DNA of 64,000 bases from positions 6,138,001-6,202,000 of the forward strand of contig CM082576.2 of the NCBI GenBank assembly GCA_040954595.2, written 5' to 3'. Below, in pieces: positions 48,281 to 62,100 of the stretch (positions within the stretch are counted from its first letter, which is position 1; every line of letters starts with the position of its first letter). The stretch is from Balanoglossus misakiensis. Lineage: Eukaryota; Hemichordata. Under the pieces are notes generated by a model. It did no database searches and was not told where the DNA came from. It saw nothing but the letters and a program-made list of their open reading frames with translations. The position numbers were made by a program, and so were the translations under genes.

Positions 48281-51200
48281 CTTAATTGTGTCACATACAT
48301 GTATAACTCTCCTATTGCACTTATCATGTTCCCCCTTTCTGCAACACACTTGTGTAATACCCGCTGTTGAAACATGTGACTATAGTCACCTCTTCTCTCA
48401 CCTCTCCCACTATATCAAGTAATTGCCTGCTTCAAATTTCACACACTTATTGTTGCAGACCACAACCTTAGTCCCTAACAATGAGGTGTATAATTGACAG
48501 TAATGCGTCATTATCTCACACAAAATATATATCATCCTTTTGAACATACAATACTTTCGCCTTCCCCGTTTATTGCCTTTCACACAGAACTGTAAAATTT
48601 CTATCAGGAACTGCAGCTTAAATTAAAAAGCACGTACCGTTCGATCAGTTCGCTAAAACTTTTAAGGTTCAATTCCATGAAATGTACATGCAGTTTTTAT
48701 TGTAGGCATGATAACATATGCGTCAGAGTTGTTTGAGAATTAAAGTTTACAAATATACCGTAACGTTTTCAAATCAGGATGCAGCTATTAATTGGGTCGC
48801 AATAAGGAATGTTATGGTTCACTTAATCCCTTATCTAAATTCAACTTCCAGCATATGGCACATACATGTTTGTAATTTTCATGGAATTAAAATGATATAT
48901 TTCTGACATTTTTTTTATGGGCCACACATTTGTACAATCGGCCCCGCATAAAATACTCCCCCCCCCCCCCCACCTCTCCTTCTGCATAAACACACCAGCA
49001 GACACAGTGTCATTCAGCCTGGAAACTGCAAAATTGTCTTGTATATACAGTTGTGTATATATTTCACTAATTTACTGCCATCATGTATGCATATTGTGAT
49101 TTTCTAACTTTAATTGGTTCAGAAATCTACATGAACTCTACATGCATGCTCACATATTTTGAAAATGAGCAAATACGCAATCAATTTCCATGAAACTGAC
49201 ATTACTGCATGTTTTTCAATGCAAGTACATGTATACCGGTATAAGCATCAAATGCACTTATATTGCTCACAAAAAAAGATCCATATGTCATTGTTTTTGT
49301 GCACTAGTATGAGAGCATGCACGGTTTAATGTTTTCCCCCACAACACGTATGCATCATTGACCGATTTTTATTGCCAGTTTGCAGTCAGAAATCCTGCCA
49401 GCTAGATCACCCTCTCTGTATTCTTCTCCTTGATCTGTCTGTCTGTCTGTGAGGTGCTGACAGTTTTGCATTCATCTTGACTGTGCCTTTTATTAACTTT
49501 TATTAGGTGCCAAGTTTTTTTACAAGCAACTTAACCGACAAAAGGTACATGAACTAGTATGTAACTCACGGTCTCTCCAATTGCAACTAGGCCATGTTGC
49601 CTGTGGGCATTGGACAAACAATATATTTATTACTGTCATAAACTGTCTACATGTGTGTCAGTACAAACACAATGAAAGATTTTTCAACTTATCAGTAAAC
49701 ACAATAAAAGTATTTTACTTTTTATAGACAATTAAGGTAGGCAACTACCCAGAGGTGTTGAAGTGCACAATTTTCGTATTCCAAAGATGATTTGTTCTGC
49801 AGTAGACAAGGATACTGCATGCTTTTCCTTTAAAAGTTCCAAATTCAATCACTGAGGAGAAATGACAGATTGATTTGCAAAACTTTCAATACAAAAATCG
49901 AACCAAGTCTTTAATACGTTCATTTATTTTACCACTGAAAGTTTTACCCTGACAAAAAGTGCCACTTTCAAACCCGAGTGATTTTTACACTTCAACACAT
50001 TTGTTTTACAAACCGACCCCAAAATGTGTGTGGCAATAGTCGCGCTTTTTATCGATGGTAATGTTCAGCGTTACAGTGGATTAAGCAATGAGTTCACTGT
50101 GCATCAACTGTCAGCAGTCGATCTGCCGCGCCGCAAATCCACACCACTTTACTGAAAATTCCAAGGTGAATGTAGAAATTACAGGAAATACAAACACCTG
50201 GATAGGTGTTTTTCTCAACACGCTTTCATTATTTATAATTACCGGTACACCCAGCGCCATTATGATAATTTTTTTTTGCTTCTCGCAGCGAAAATTGGCC
50301 GCTGGCGATGTGATATATCATGCAGTTCCTCTTACGCACACACTAATACCTTGATTGTTCCGTTGTTGTTCCAATTTAAAAACTTTAAGGTTGTTCAATC
50401 AGGTTGCGGTCAGTGCTCTATGGCTACTCACTGTATGTTGGGAAATGTAAATTTGAATTATATATTTGAAAAAGTGCATAAATTCAACCAAAAAATGCAT
50501 AGATCTTGAGTTAAGTCCATATTTCTGGACATTTTTTCAAATTATTTTCTTTTATGCAAGAAATTGATTCATGTTACACAGGTATTAAAGGTAAATTTTG
50601 TTTCATTTCATATTCAGTCTGATTGACTATAAAACAAGCTTTTAATTGCAGAGAAAATAGGAAAAATATATACTTGATAAATTTTGATGATTTATGTGAC
50701 TAAAATGCTACGTTATTAAGGCACAATAATAAGTGACAATCAGTCGAATGCAAAAATTGTCAGTAATTTCAAAATCTCAGATCTGTGAACGGGATCTTGT
50801 GATCTGCAAAGATCTGTATGTTGAACCGTAATCATGTTATAATGAGCAATAGTTCGCACGAAGTGAAAACCAACCGGATCAGGATAATGTCATAAAGATG
50901 GCGGTTTTTCGAGTTTGGTCCCAGAAGACAACGGCCGGTAGTCTAAGAACACGGAAGTATAATACTTCCCAGTGGGGATTGCTAAATTTGTGTTAACCTT
51001 GACCTTGTCACTGTCAGTACCAATCAGCCTGTCATCCCCAGTTCCCCATACACACACGCTCTTGGTGGATTTCCCCCTACAACAAATGCCATGATGATAT
51101 ATGCTATCAGTATCTGGTCTAATTCAATAACAGCGACATGGCACAAGAGAGCAACTCTGTATGTTTTTACAGACACCCTGTTTTTAAAACACAGTGTGGT

Positions 51201-54199
51201 TGCATGATGACAAGGGAGCTACTCCCCACCATTAGTTACACTGTGAGCTGCTCTGGATATTTTGAGTCAACATTGCGCCTTACTGCGTATCACAAAACTA
51301 AACAAAGAGTATAATTAATAGGAATACAGCGTGTCAAAAAGAAATAAATATAAATAAAAAAAAGAGACGATTGAATTTCTATATAGACTTCCAGGTCCCT
51401 TTTGTTTGACAAATCAAAATGCAACTTTCATGTCTCATAATTCATGACAGGTCGGTTGTCAGACACGGTTGATTCTGTTGTTAACCCTGTAAGTTGAGAG
51501 TGCAGCCGAAACACATCACTAAACATATGTATTCGGCTCATAATTTTAATCCCATGGCAAAGTTGGACAGCTGTAGGCTTTATTTTTGCAGTATTTTTTT
51601 TTCAGGATGTTTGTCCTGTGTATCAACTGAAGCATAATCTGCTGATATTTTTTTATTTTTTTCCATGTATTGGGTCTAAGCTCTATACTCCTGTATGAAG
51701 AATGTTAAAATGTCTAACTTGCATTCGGTCAGTAAAATGTTTGCTCTATAACAATTAGGCCATCTGAAGTTAAGCGCTTCAACCTGAATTCTCATCGCAA
51801 CAGAGTGGAAAAGTGGAATAACGGGAACCAGAACATTTGTTTGTAGAACATAAAACTGTAGTTGGCACACACATAAAAAGGTGATTGGGAAAAAAGCAGC
51901 AAAAGTTACTGCCATTACCTTTTTTGTGATGACTCTCTCGGCTTTTGATACCAATATATTATTAAGGCAGCATTATAGGGAACGATATCACCTCTATATC
52001 ATAATGATACAATAAAATCTGGCTGTGATCTAGCCATTGTGGTGTTAATGTCATCAAAATGAAAAAGAATGGAAAAACATCTGGTAAATTTAATATCATG
52101 ACCTTCGGAATACAAAAGTGTTATTATATATTAGTCCAAACTCAATGAATTATTGGCCTGAGATCAAAAGCCAAAAAAACTATGTTTTCACATGCAGAAC
52201 TCCAATCTTTTTGATCAAATTTGGATTTGCGTGATTATAAAAGGTGAATCCTGCAGCATAAATCCATAATAATATCAAGTTATACGTCAGTGAAATAGAA
52301 AAATCGGAGTATTAGCAGGCAGCGTACCATTTACTATTTTTCTCTCAATGTGAGCTAGTGTACCTCGATCGCAATCTCCCAGGCATAGTGTGACTGCATG
52401 CAAATTCCTTACAGCTACTGAAGGGCGACCACCACAATATACTGATAGGGCCCTCCTCAAAATTTCACGGACATGCTGCAGAGCCAAATTCAGTGTCAGT
52501 GTTATCATGATAATGTATCGACTCACATCGTAATTGCCAGCGTTTAAATGTTACAGGGTTGCGCGGGGAGATAGCATTATACACAACAGCAAAATGCTTT
52601 GAAAGCAAGTGATCAGGTATAGCAACTGCTCTATTTATTGGTGCTTCAGTTTGGCCTTCCGCTCAACCATGCGTGGACACTATACGCGATGTCACTGATG
52701 CAGTGTACAGTAATTGATGGGTCTGTCTGAAAACATGTTTGGGCCTCAGATTATCTGCCTACATGCCGGGACTCCATACATCTGTGTAAGAATTCAAAAG
52801 AGCGAACGATAACACACTATCTCTTTTTTTCCCTTTCGTTTTGTCTGTCGCAATCAATCAGAGTTGGTAGAGATTAATTTCGGAACTTTTTTCTTTTCGT
52901 TAAAAAAATAGAGATATGTATATACCCTTTTAATACAAGAATTGATCAGGCTTCGGTATGTTGCCACGTCGCAGCTCGAAAGCACTGACCCGCACGCGTA
53001 AGTTTGTATCATTGTGGAATGCGTATGTTTGTATTGTGAGATATTTTCAGCCCAAACATAATGTCTGGGTGTAGGTGGCCATAAACCTCTCAAGTACTAA
53101 TCAATTTAAAGCTATATATTACTTTGGTGTTGATGTTTCCCTCCTGAAAGCAAGTCATTCGCAGCAACTAATTGTCCTCTTATAGGCATTAATTATCTTG
53201 TCAAAAAGATCATTCGGAATCAATTCCAAAGAATGCGATTGGGAATTTAGACAAGCACAATAGGTCCATTTTCCCTTTAACTTACGCGACTGAGCTGGAT
53301 GTTTTGAAGCGTTGATCAATTTGTTCCTTTTACGTGTAATTTTCTTATGCAATTAACTGCCGTCATTACAACTGTACACACGCATTATGTTCACCAATGC
53401 ACCTTTTACCCAGTGGCACTTTATATGCAATTCACAAGTCACTATGAGGCAGTGATGGCCCTATTCATGGTGTAGAATCTCTTTCTTGGAAAAATTTGCA
53501 TTTTAAGCATTTTTGAAATAGGTTTCATGTTATAGGTAATTGTAATTAATTGTTTTTCTTAGTTTTTTGCAACTCAGAAAGCATGTACCAAACAACTTAT
53601 GCATTACCATGTGACCTGTATGATTTAAAAAACCTATGCCATCCTATATGTGTAAATAATCTTTCTTAAATGAAGAGATCAAACAGTAACGTCCCCGCCC
53701 TTCTGACTGATGGAAGAGGAAAGATATTTTCAAACCAAGTACTGAGCTTCGTTTCACCAATTCATCGTTTTTTGTTGTCTCAAAGTAAAAGTCGGCGCAT
53801 GAATCATCAAGTCTGGTGAAAAGACTAGACAGCAAACTTAAATATTTATAACGCACCTGAATTGTTGAATCCTGCTACCCAGACTATATTGTTATGATGC
53901 TATGATATTTGAGCTCTCAACTGTAAATTCCCTTACAATTCACCACAGAGATATATCTTTTGAATTTATTGCTAGTGGTTATTCTTTTTGTGAGCAAAGA
54001 TACATCACGACTTGGTGGCAAGACATAAACTTTTGAACAGCTCATGAATTTCTTAGTGTCAATACAACAAAATTTGCCTTCAATATGCTCTATTATTAGG
54101 CTTTGGAGAGGGCAAGACATTCTCGTCATCAAATTTTCATCGAAAGTGATCATCAATGCGAGTGACAAAGCATATATGCAAGCATTCTGAGTTTAAACT

Positions 54200-54560
54200 G
54201 AGAATAAGCGCACTTGTAAAGTAACAGGAGATGAGGTTGCGGGTGGGCAAATGCCAACCGACAATATCCCTGATCTTTTTAAGTTTTAGTGGAAGTTGCG
54301 AGGGATTTGACAGCCGAGCCCAGATAAGAGCAAGATGGTTACCGTGGCAACCGTTCTAAAATGGGGCTGCAAAGAGACGAATGTTGAGATGCTATCGTGG
54401 TTGAACTTTTATCTGCATCAAGGACAAGGGGGGAATGCCAGCATGCGACATGCGAGGGCTGTTTGTTGTTCTAAGTGACAACATTGGTGGCTCTTTACAA
54501 TCAACATGACAGCAATGGACAACAAGCCCTGACAGCTCTCAATAACACTGCATTAGACCC
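54200..54560. promoter_or_regulatory. Complex non-coding block with an RFX X-box
   Basis: High-complexity sequence with little coding potential. It contains GTTACCGTGGCAAC at 54338-54351, a close match to the RFX X-box (two half-sites with a 2-bp spacer). Enhancer or promoter role is inferred only from the motif and composition. Confidence 0.4.
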
Positions 54561-55529
54561 ATATATCTGAGATTAATAAAAGTCTGCCTTGTGTCTGTTT
54601 CAGTTACAACGCCACTGGACCACACCAGAGTCTGCAGTTGAATGAATTGGCAGAGTTCAAAAACTCAACCCTGGTTAATAATCACTGTAATTAGTACTGA
54701 CAACTTAGATGCAATGTAACGATGTCCAGGAGTTGTACTTTTTACCCAATTGCTCATTCTCCACTATATCCAGACCCATTTTAGAATTGCCTGCGGGTTC
54801 AAGTATCCCTAGATGTCCTGATTATTGGGCAAATTACTTGCGTATTTTACTTAGAGGTACACTTTACAGTTTGTGTGATGGGGATCACAATCTCGCAATC
54901 ACTCTTTGCATTATCCTTAAATAATAATCACTTTTAGAAACAAGTTTAGAAGACGTACACCTTAGAAGCCCAGACAGCTTTATTTCTGATGGATTCAGAT
55001 ATTTTTGTTATCTCATAATCTGTATTGCAGGAGGGGAGGATAAACATGATTATTTCAATTTGGTGTGCAACTAGAACTAGGATGTTCATCCCCATTTTTG
55101 ATACGACCATTATCCAACAAGATTGGTAGCTGTTTACACTGTGTCATGTACAATAAAGAGACCACCCAACGCTGGGTGACACAAACTGAAGTTGCGCCGC
55201 GTCATTTTGTGACAGCGACAGCGTGCGAGCAACCTAAAAGTGGTTCATGCGAGATAGGGACACAAAAACCGCAAAAGGATAACTCCAGGAAATCGACAAT
55301 CAGGCATCAAAAATTTCCCTGTGGGTGATATTTGAAGCGCATGCTATTGTGCGAGTCATGGGGTTGTCAAGTGACGCTATTAATAGCCAATGGCTTCCCT
55401 GGAGAGCAGAACCTGGTGGGGGGCAAAGGTCACAGGTACTGGTAAAAGCGACAGCTTTCACATGCAACACTAGATAACACGGAGGCTTAGAACTTTTAAG
55501 TTGTCCTTTTTGCCTCGTATCAGATTTCA
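54561..55529. other. Non-coding DNA
   Basis: Frames at 54709-54924 and 55065-55328 show no domain. If the minus-strand exon at 55530-55667 is real, this is its 3' UTR side; a minus-strand AATAAA lies near 54980. Confidence 0.4.
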
Positions 55530-58459
55530 TTACAGCTGAGTGTCTTGAGAGGTTAGATCCGCCAAGATTTCAGATCGGAGCATCTGATACAGGTGTTCAT
55601 AGCAGGTGTCAGGCTCGGGATGATAATAGCGCTCATAGAAAAGTTTAAAGTTCAATACGGAATACTTCTGTGGAACGCAGAGAAAGAGAGAGAAACGAGA
55701 GAGAGAGAAAAAAACAAGGTGATTAAAGAGTGTCTGGTGAGCATATTTCATGCTTGAAAAATGGCCCGTCATCTGACACCTCACTGATACAAAGACCACT
55801 TGCTCCTCATCAACACATACATAAATTTCAGCCGTTTATAAAACACAATGCTGGTATCTATTCTTTCTGTGCTGCCTTGCTCATCGGGCGTGTCCATAGG
55901 ATTCTATAGCAGAGATTTTGTTGGGGCAGAGCAAGCAGAAAGGTGTGATTATATATGTTCAATTGACAAAATCACAGCACTCATTTCATCATTAGTATAG
56001 TTGTTGAGCAGGCGTTCTTTGACTTATTCCACTGTTTTGCTCATTTGGCAGCAAAAAAACTGGATCAAGTGGTTGGCACTCATTTGCTTGAGTGATTCTG
56101 ACACCATATTGGCCTGCAGTGTGTCGTACACAAACAAACCAATGTGAAACCTGCGGTATATACATAAACAAAAAAATGTACCAGAAGTTTATAATGCCGT
56201 TTGTTGGTTTTACAGATATTTGACAGTTGAACTACTTCTTTGCCCAATTGGCACACCATTTGCACATCCTGATTGTTCCTGTGAGGTCAGGTTAAGGTCA
56301 CTTTGGAGTGGCTCCCCTGATGACTGTACACACACACACTGATACAGTTGTCTATGTACACAATGAAACCAATCCACACCAAACTCCAGTGGGGATAGTA
56401 AAACAGTTTGCTTTTCATAAGTGTTTTGTAACCCCAGACAAGTGTTTGCAATAACAGACAGGTTGCAGACTTACTGAAGGAATTGAAGATTGCTTGTGTC
56501 ATTGTTGGGGAGAAATTGCTTTGTAGGTTCTAGCACAACAATCACTCAACATTGATAGAACCCAAATGTTCGATTTTCTTTCTGACTTGTAACGCACTGC
56601 ACCACCAAGTGTAATGGCCCATAGAGGGCACTACTTTGAGAAAAATTCTAGTCCTTTGCAAAATTAAAAAAACACAATATTTTTGCTTTTTCCAACATAG
56701 CAAACTACTGGGGTAGTATATGGTTATATTAGACAGTGGAAAGAAAGCAGTTAATCTCTCAATCACTGTTTTTCTTACCATTTCATTGAAAGGAAAAAAA
56801 ATTGGAATGCACCGCATGTATGGACTGTACAAGTCTGAGTACCTGCCAGCTAATCCCTCAGTTGATTGTGAACGTTTTTTTGCTGTAACTTTTGGTGTCA
56901 GAAATTTGTTTGCTGGTATTTGCCATGCATGAGCAGTTTGTATGCTTGGTTTGCCTTTCGAAGCGTGAATGGACATGCATGCCTTTCCGTGCTTTCTATT
57001 CACGGACTATATTCACCATCATGAATATTTTAGGGCGGAATGATCGGTTTTTATGGGACGCACATGGTAATTGTGGATTTTTCCCCCTCTTCAAAGCAGT
57101 GCGCTGCAGGGGTGCGGGGTGAAAAGTTAAGTTCCAAATCAGTGAAACCTAATGAAGCAGTGGGGTATGAGACTTTGGATGAGATGCCTAAACACATGGT
57201 GCATGCCTGCACATACAAACACACACACAGATCCCAGACTCTGTATTCTGCTTTAGTTTACTGTATACAGTGCATGCATACAAAGAAACACACATACAAT
57301 GTACTGATCGACACACAAAAACTTCGACATTCAAGGTAGTGAACCAGATGTTAACTGCATACACTCACATAACTGATAATGTGTAAATTAGCTGTTAATT
57401 TTTGCATGTAGATAATTCCCTATTATACCTACACTGTACCTATAAAAAAAACCAGTGCCTCTAGCTGGTTTCATAAAATTATATGGCAATCTTTTGTCAA
57501 GGAATGGAATTATTTTGAGATGTAACTTTTATGAAAAAAGGTTAAAGAACCCAACAACATAAAGAATAGATGAACAAATGAGTGTATGGTAAAAGTACAG
57601 CCGATATCAGAAGCAGCAGATAGGGAAATCGATGAATACAGTATAATATGAGAAAAACTTGTCAATTATTAAAGCAGTCACTCTGAAGTACAAATCCAGT
57701 TGACACGATCAGCTAATGTTCATTTTGTTATCTTGCAGCTGTCAAATCCATATCTGTATGCATGGTTGCGCTAGTCGCGCTAAAATTTGCCGATCAGAAC
57801 ACAAACATCATAAATTTCACATACTGAGCCTTGAGCAGCTCACTACTTATTCATCAGGTAGAAAAGTATAAAATATTTACATCATATTTTTTTCCGATCC
57901 ATTTTGATATCAAACAGTAACTTGCACGGTCTTGCTATAATTATCCTTGCTTCATTTCACAGTCCATATTTCGTAATGGTCAATGGTGTTTAATATAAAA
58001 TATAAGACTGTAGGTATATATTGGACTGTAGGTTTAATTGCCGTATTGGTGTTCTACCTATGCAAATTTAGGTAGTAGCAGATTATTTGACAGTTGCATG
58101 CAAGTGGTTAACCAAGCTAGTCTTAACTGCTAGAAGTATAGATAAGGCAATAATAACAGTTCACCCTCTTGACAGCTAGGATGAGGGCAAGCGCTTCTCA
58201 CCACAACCATCAGGTCACGATAACTGCTGACAGACTCTCCTGTGCAAAACACTTTGACTCCAGCAGGAATCATTACACGCCCACCATGTAAACAGATGAG
58301 GTACACTTGCAACAAAGTTGACAAGCCGTGATATTCATGCAACTATCCAGTTGTGCGTAAAAGCTTGTACAGTATATCTACATGCAGCCCTACATCTGTG
58401 TCACATTAGATATACTGTTTCAAATCACCGTCCATCATTACTTGATAGAAGTCCGACAT
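55530..58459 (-). CDS. Putative small minus-strand gene, three exons, about 90 aa, family unknown
   Basis: Candidate exons 58459-58429, 58305-58202 and 55667-55530, with intron phases 1 and 0 and no in-frame stop before TAA at 55532-55530. The last exon follows a long polypyrimidine tract ending GCGTTCCACAG. Its product has KLFYERYYHPEPDTCYEHL and the C-terminus SQDTQL, which fits a class I PDZ ligand. The middle exon reads LHGGRVMIPAGVKVFCTGE. The first would start MSDFYQVMMD, though the frame stays open upstream and the exon could instead be internal. I do not recognise the family. The last exon has the best splice evidence; the chain as a whole could be coincidental. Confidence 0.3.
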
Positions 58460-58974
58460 GATCTCCACTGGATCCGGCTGACAGACCGCCACTGCGTTAA
58501 TTTCGGTGGCAATCACGCCGTATCACCACGGTGACACAAATCATTCGCTCTGGCGCAGAAGTCTGAGTGTGGCTGGAGTTCATAAAGTGAAAAGCGTAAC
58601 ACCATAAACCGGTGATAAAAGGATCGAGGCCCGACTTTGCCCTACCTGATTGCCCTGCACTGATAGTCACAAAAATTTCACTCTCTTTAATTGGATCTTA
58701 TATAGTTCCCTAAACTTGCTGTAAATAAAGATTTTATTTTCCTGGATTAAACACACAGAAAAGCGGGATTAGACAACATTTACTGACATCAGTAAATTAA
58801 GAGCTGACCTCTAGTTAAAGAACTGGAAATAAATTTCTCAGGATGACTGAACCTAATAGGCCAATGACATTCTGAGTTGATAGGTTAGAAGTTGAGTTGA
58901 AAATAAAACATTTGGAATTTACTGAATGTAGGAATGGGGTACCGGTAATTTCCAACATAAGCAACTTGTACAAA

Positions 58975-59007
<33 letters not shown>

Positions 59008-59039
59008 CATCATCATCATCACCATCACAACATCACCGC

Positions 59040-59104
<65 letters not shown>

Positions 59105-62100
59105 CCACCACCACCACCACCACCATAACACCACCATCACAACCACCGCCAACACCACTAACATCATCATCATCATCATCATTGAGGTTGCATATAGTTC
59201 AGTGCTACAATGGGTTAATTAATTCACTGGCTGCCTTCTCTGGTGCCCACAGGATTATAGTCAGGGGTCGTTTTTTTCCATGCCCATAGTGTCGTTGTCT
59301 TAAGGGTACATCCAAATTTGACAACTGGGTTCAACTCTTCTAGGATATTGCCTATAAATTTAACCTGATTACTGATCATACGCAAATTGGATTAAGTCCG
59401 GTGCGTCGTATAATACGCATTGGTCGCTGGAAGCTGTCGTACGTCCTCCAACCAATTTAATTACTGATTTACCGAAAATAAAGTCAGCTTCTACTGCAGT
59501 GTTAGCTGCAGGGCAGAGATGATCAGACACCTAGATAAATACTGTTTCAGACATGCTGCATCATGTTTGTGTGTAACGAGGGATCTGTCAAGCTGAACCC
59601 CCATCGGCATTTAAAAGGACAATTAATGTCCAAAAAACCAAATCTAGCTTCCTTTAATATAACCCAGCGCTGACACCCCCCCCCCTCCCGAATCTTAGAG
59701 ACCTCGTTCTTATATACACTTGAGAGCACATGTGTATCTGTTCTCTGATCATTACATTTAATCACCCAGAAAGACATTGGTTATCACCGTCCTGATTATA
59801 TGTTAGCTGTTGTCTCGATAAAGGTGAAAAATTATCGTCTCTCAAATTAGCCATAATTACACTGCTCAGTGACTATATAAAAACACAATGTATAGCACTG
59901 TTTTTCTGAGTCGCTCGCATGGTCGACCGGTGATGTAAGCACCAGATGTATCAATATAATTGGTAGTCGTGCTTTAAATTAAGGTTCAATGAATGGGAAT
60001 TACCAGGCACAGATGTTGAAAAGTCCAGATAAATTTCCACTCTTTGTTGTATTGCATGCCTATGTGGTGATCGAATCATTCTCAAACTGAAAAGAAACTG
60101 CAGTAATTAGGACTGCCCTTTCATAGTTTTTTCTTGTAAAAAAGCAATGCAGTGTTAACCAAGACTGAAGACACATTTTTATTGCTAATTTTAATTTAAA
60201 ATGTTGCTGAATTTGATAATAATTTAATTCTCTTATTTGCTGCTAGTAACAATATATCCAATCTATAATTTTCATAAGACCTCCTTGCCCTATACTTAGC
60301 CTTTCTTTAGCCAAAGTTTGAAACTGAGTTTTTCAGTGTATAATGTCATCTAGAAGACACAAATAATACATTGAGATATTTAGGTTGGCCGCAAAGCAAT
60401 AGCGCTGCTGGCACTGTTGCTACCGGTTGTCTTAATGATAATGATGACATGACTAGTACATGACTGGTAGTATATATCAAGCAATTTCACCACAAGATGG
60501 ATTACAGGCACAGCATAAACTATGCAATACGTCATTCCACATGTGGTCCAATATACCCTGAAGCCAATCACACATATATAAAACACAGCTGGAAGCATTA
60601 AGGTGAATACTGACCACATTTGTACGCACAACTTTATCTTGCATTGGTAACAGTGAAAGGGCCTTCTGCACACTAACTCAACTGTGAGCCAATGCATGCA
60701 TGAAACAAGTTTATTGCTTCCCAAGTGATATCAGAGGATCAACAGAAGATTTCATGACAAAGAGAGCTATTTTCAAACTTGTTGATGTGTTTGGAATACA
60801 AAAAGGTGTGTGTGGTTAGCTGTTATCAAACAGCAATTTAACCTCCAGAAATGCTGTCAACATGAGTGGTCGGTGTTTTATTAGCTGTCAATTGAACTGT
60901 GAGGGCCGATGCCAAGGCCAACCTCAAAGACTTCAGAGCGGTTGCCAAGCTTTTGGTAATATCGATAGCTTCTAGGTTGGAGAATATGTGGCTGCAAACA
61001 TCAAAGTTACAAAAGGTGTTGACTGTTGTTGGCCAGCAGTTGTATACACACAGTTTTGAGACAGTGATTTTATCATTAATATGGAAAGGATAGGGAATGT
61101 TAATTGTTTTTAAATTTAAAAAAAGGCGTGACAGATAGAGATAGTGATCGACTGTGAGTGTGTAAAAAGTAGACTCAGATCATGGAATGAAATTAAATGA
61201 AAAAACAATACATTCCTGCAGAAGTTGGCTCTTTCTCATTGTGTTCAAATTTCAATGATTGGATTAACGTTCTTGCTTAACCTTTAATACATCCATACCT
61301 TCTATTATTGATTGTGTTTCTCAAGTCAAAATTGTCTTTGACATTTATTTCTGTGGATGCGTGTTAATCACCGTTTGTTTTGCTTATACATCTGTAAAAA
61401 TGAGCCTCCGCATGGATTGTGTTCCCGAGGGATATTCCTCCTAAATAATAAATAGACTATATTCATAAGCACGTCACAATGCATGCATCCGATCTTTTTT
61501 GATTTAAAGCACTGAGACGTGTCCTTTAATCTGTTTCTGGTTTAAATTCACAATGTTTTCAGAGCACTAGCTGACATCATTTCTAGTTGTGATACTCTAA
61601 GCGCACCGGGGTGGTTTCCAAGAGCCCTGATGGATTCCTCGGTGTTTTCTCATCATCATTCATAACACTGCTTCATCAACCCAGCCCCATTCAGAGTTCA
61701 GACTATCCTATTTTATGCTCCGGGGGATTGAGTGGGACGCAAATATCTCTCAGTACCTGTTGGAGCCAGTGGATTCAAAGAGTATAGTTTACAGCCATGA
61801 GACAGGTGAATGAGTTGTCGCTTTTGTTCGTCTTTCGTGAATTTTTATACGTGAATTGAGTTCAAAGTCTTTGCGTATCATTTACATGTACATATCATAT
61901 TACATGTCCAAACCACCAATCGGCAAGCATTTTTACGGGGCATTTGCATGTTGATTTGATGCAAATCTCTCCGTACATGTACAAGGTGAATTCAACCAGT
62001 GGGTTTCTCTTGGATTTCAAACAGACATGTCCGCGAGCACAGAAATACAAGACTCAGTGTGTATTACTCTTTTATGCAAGTTTCTTGAGAATGACTGCTA

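Larger units (their letters stand above)
46041..54199. other. AT-rich non-coding region
   Basis: No supported gene. Contains an X-box-like site (47184-47197), an ACATGT tandem run (about 48011-48031), a 38-45-bp minisatellite (48120-48280) and a poly-C run (48958-48971). Short frames on both strands show no domain or splice context. Confidence 0.45.

Noticed and set aside
56542-57003. 153-codon minus-strand frame, among the longest in the window
   Set aside because: No recognisable motif and poor context. Frames over 60 codons are common by chance in this sequence.
58897-59289. 130-codon plus-strand frame with poly-His and poly-Ile
   Set aside because: Translation of the ATC microsatellite.
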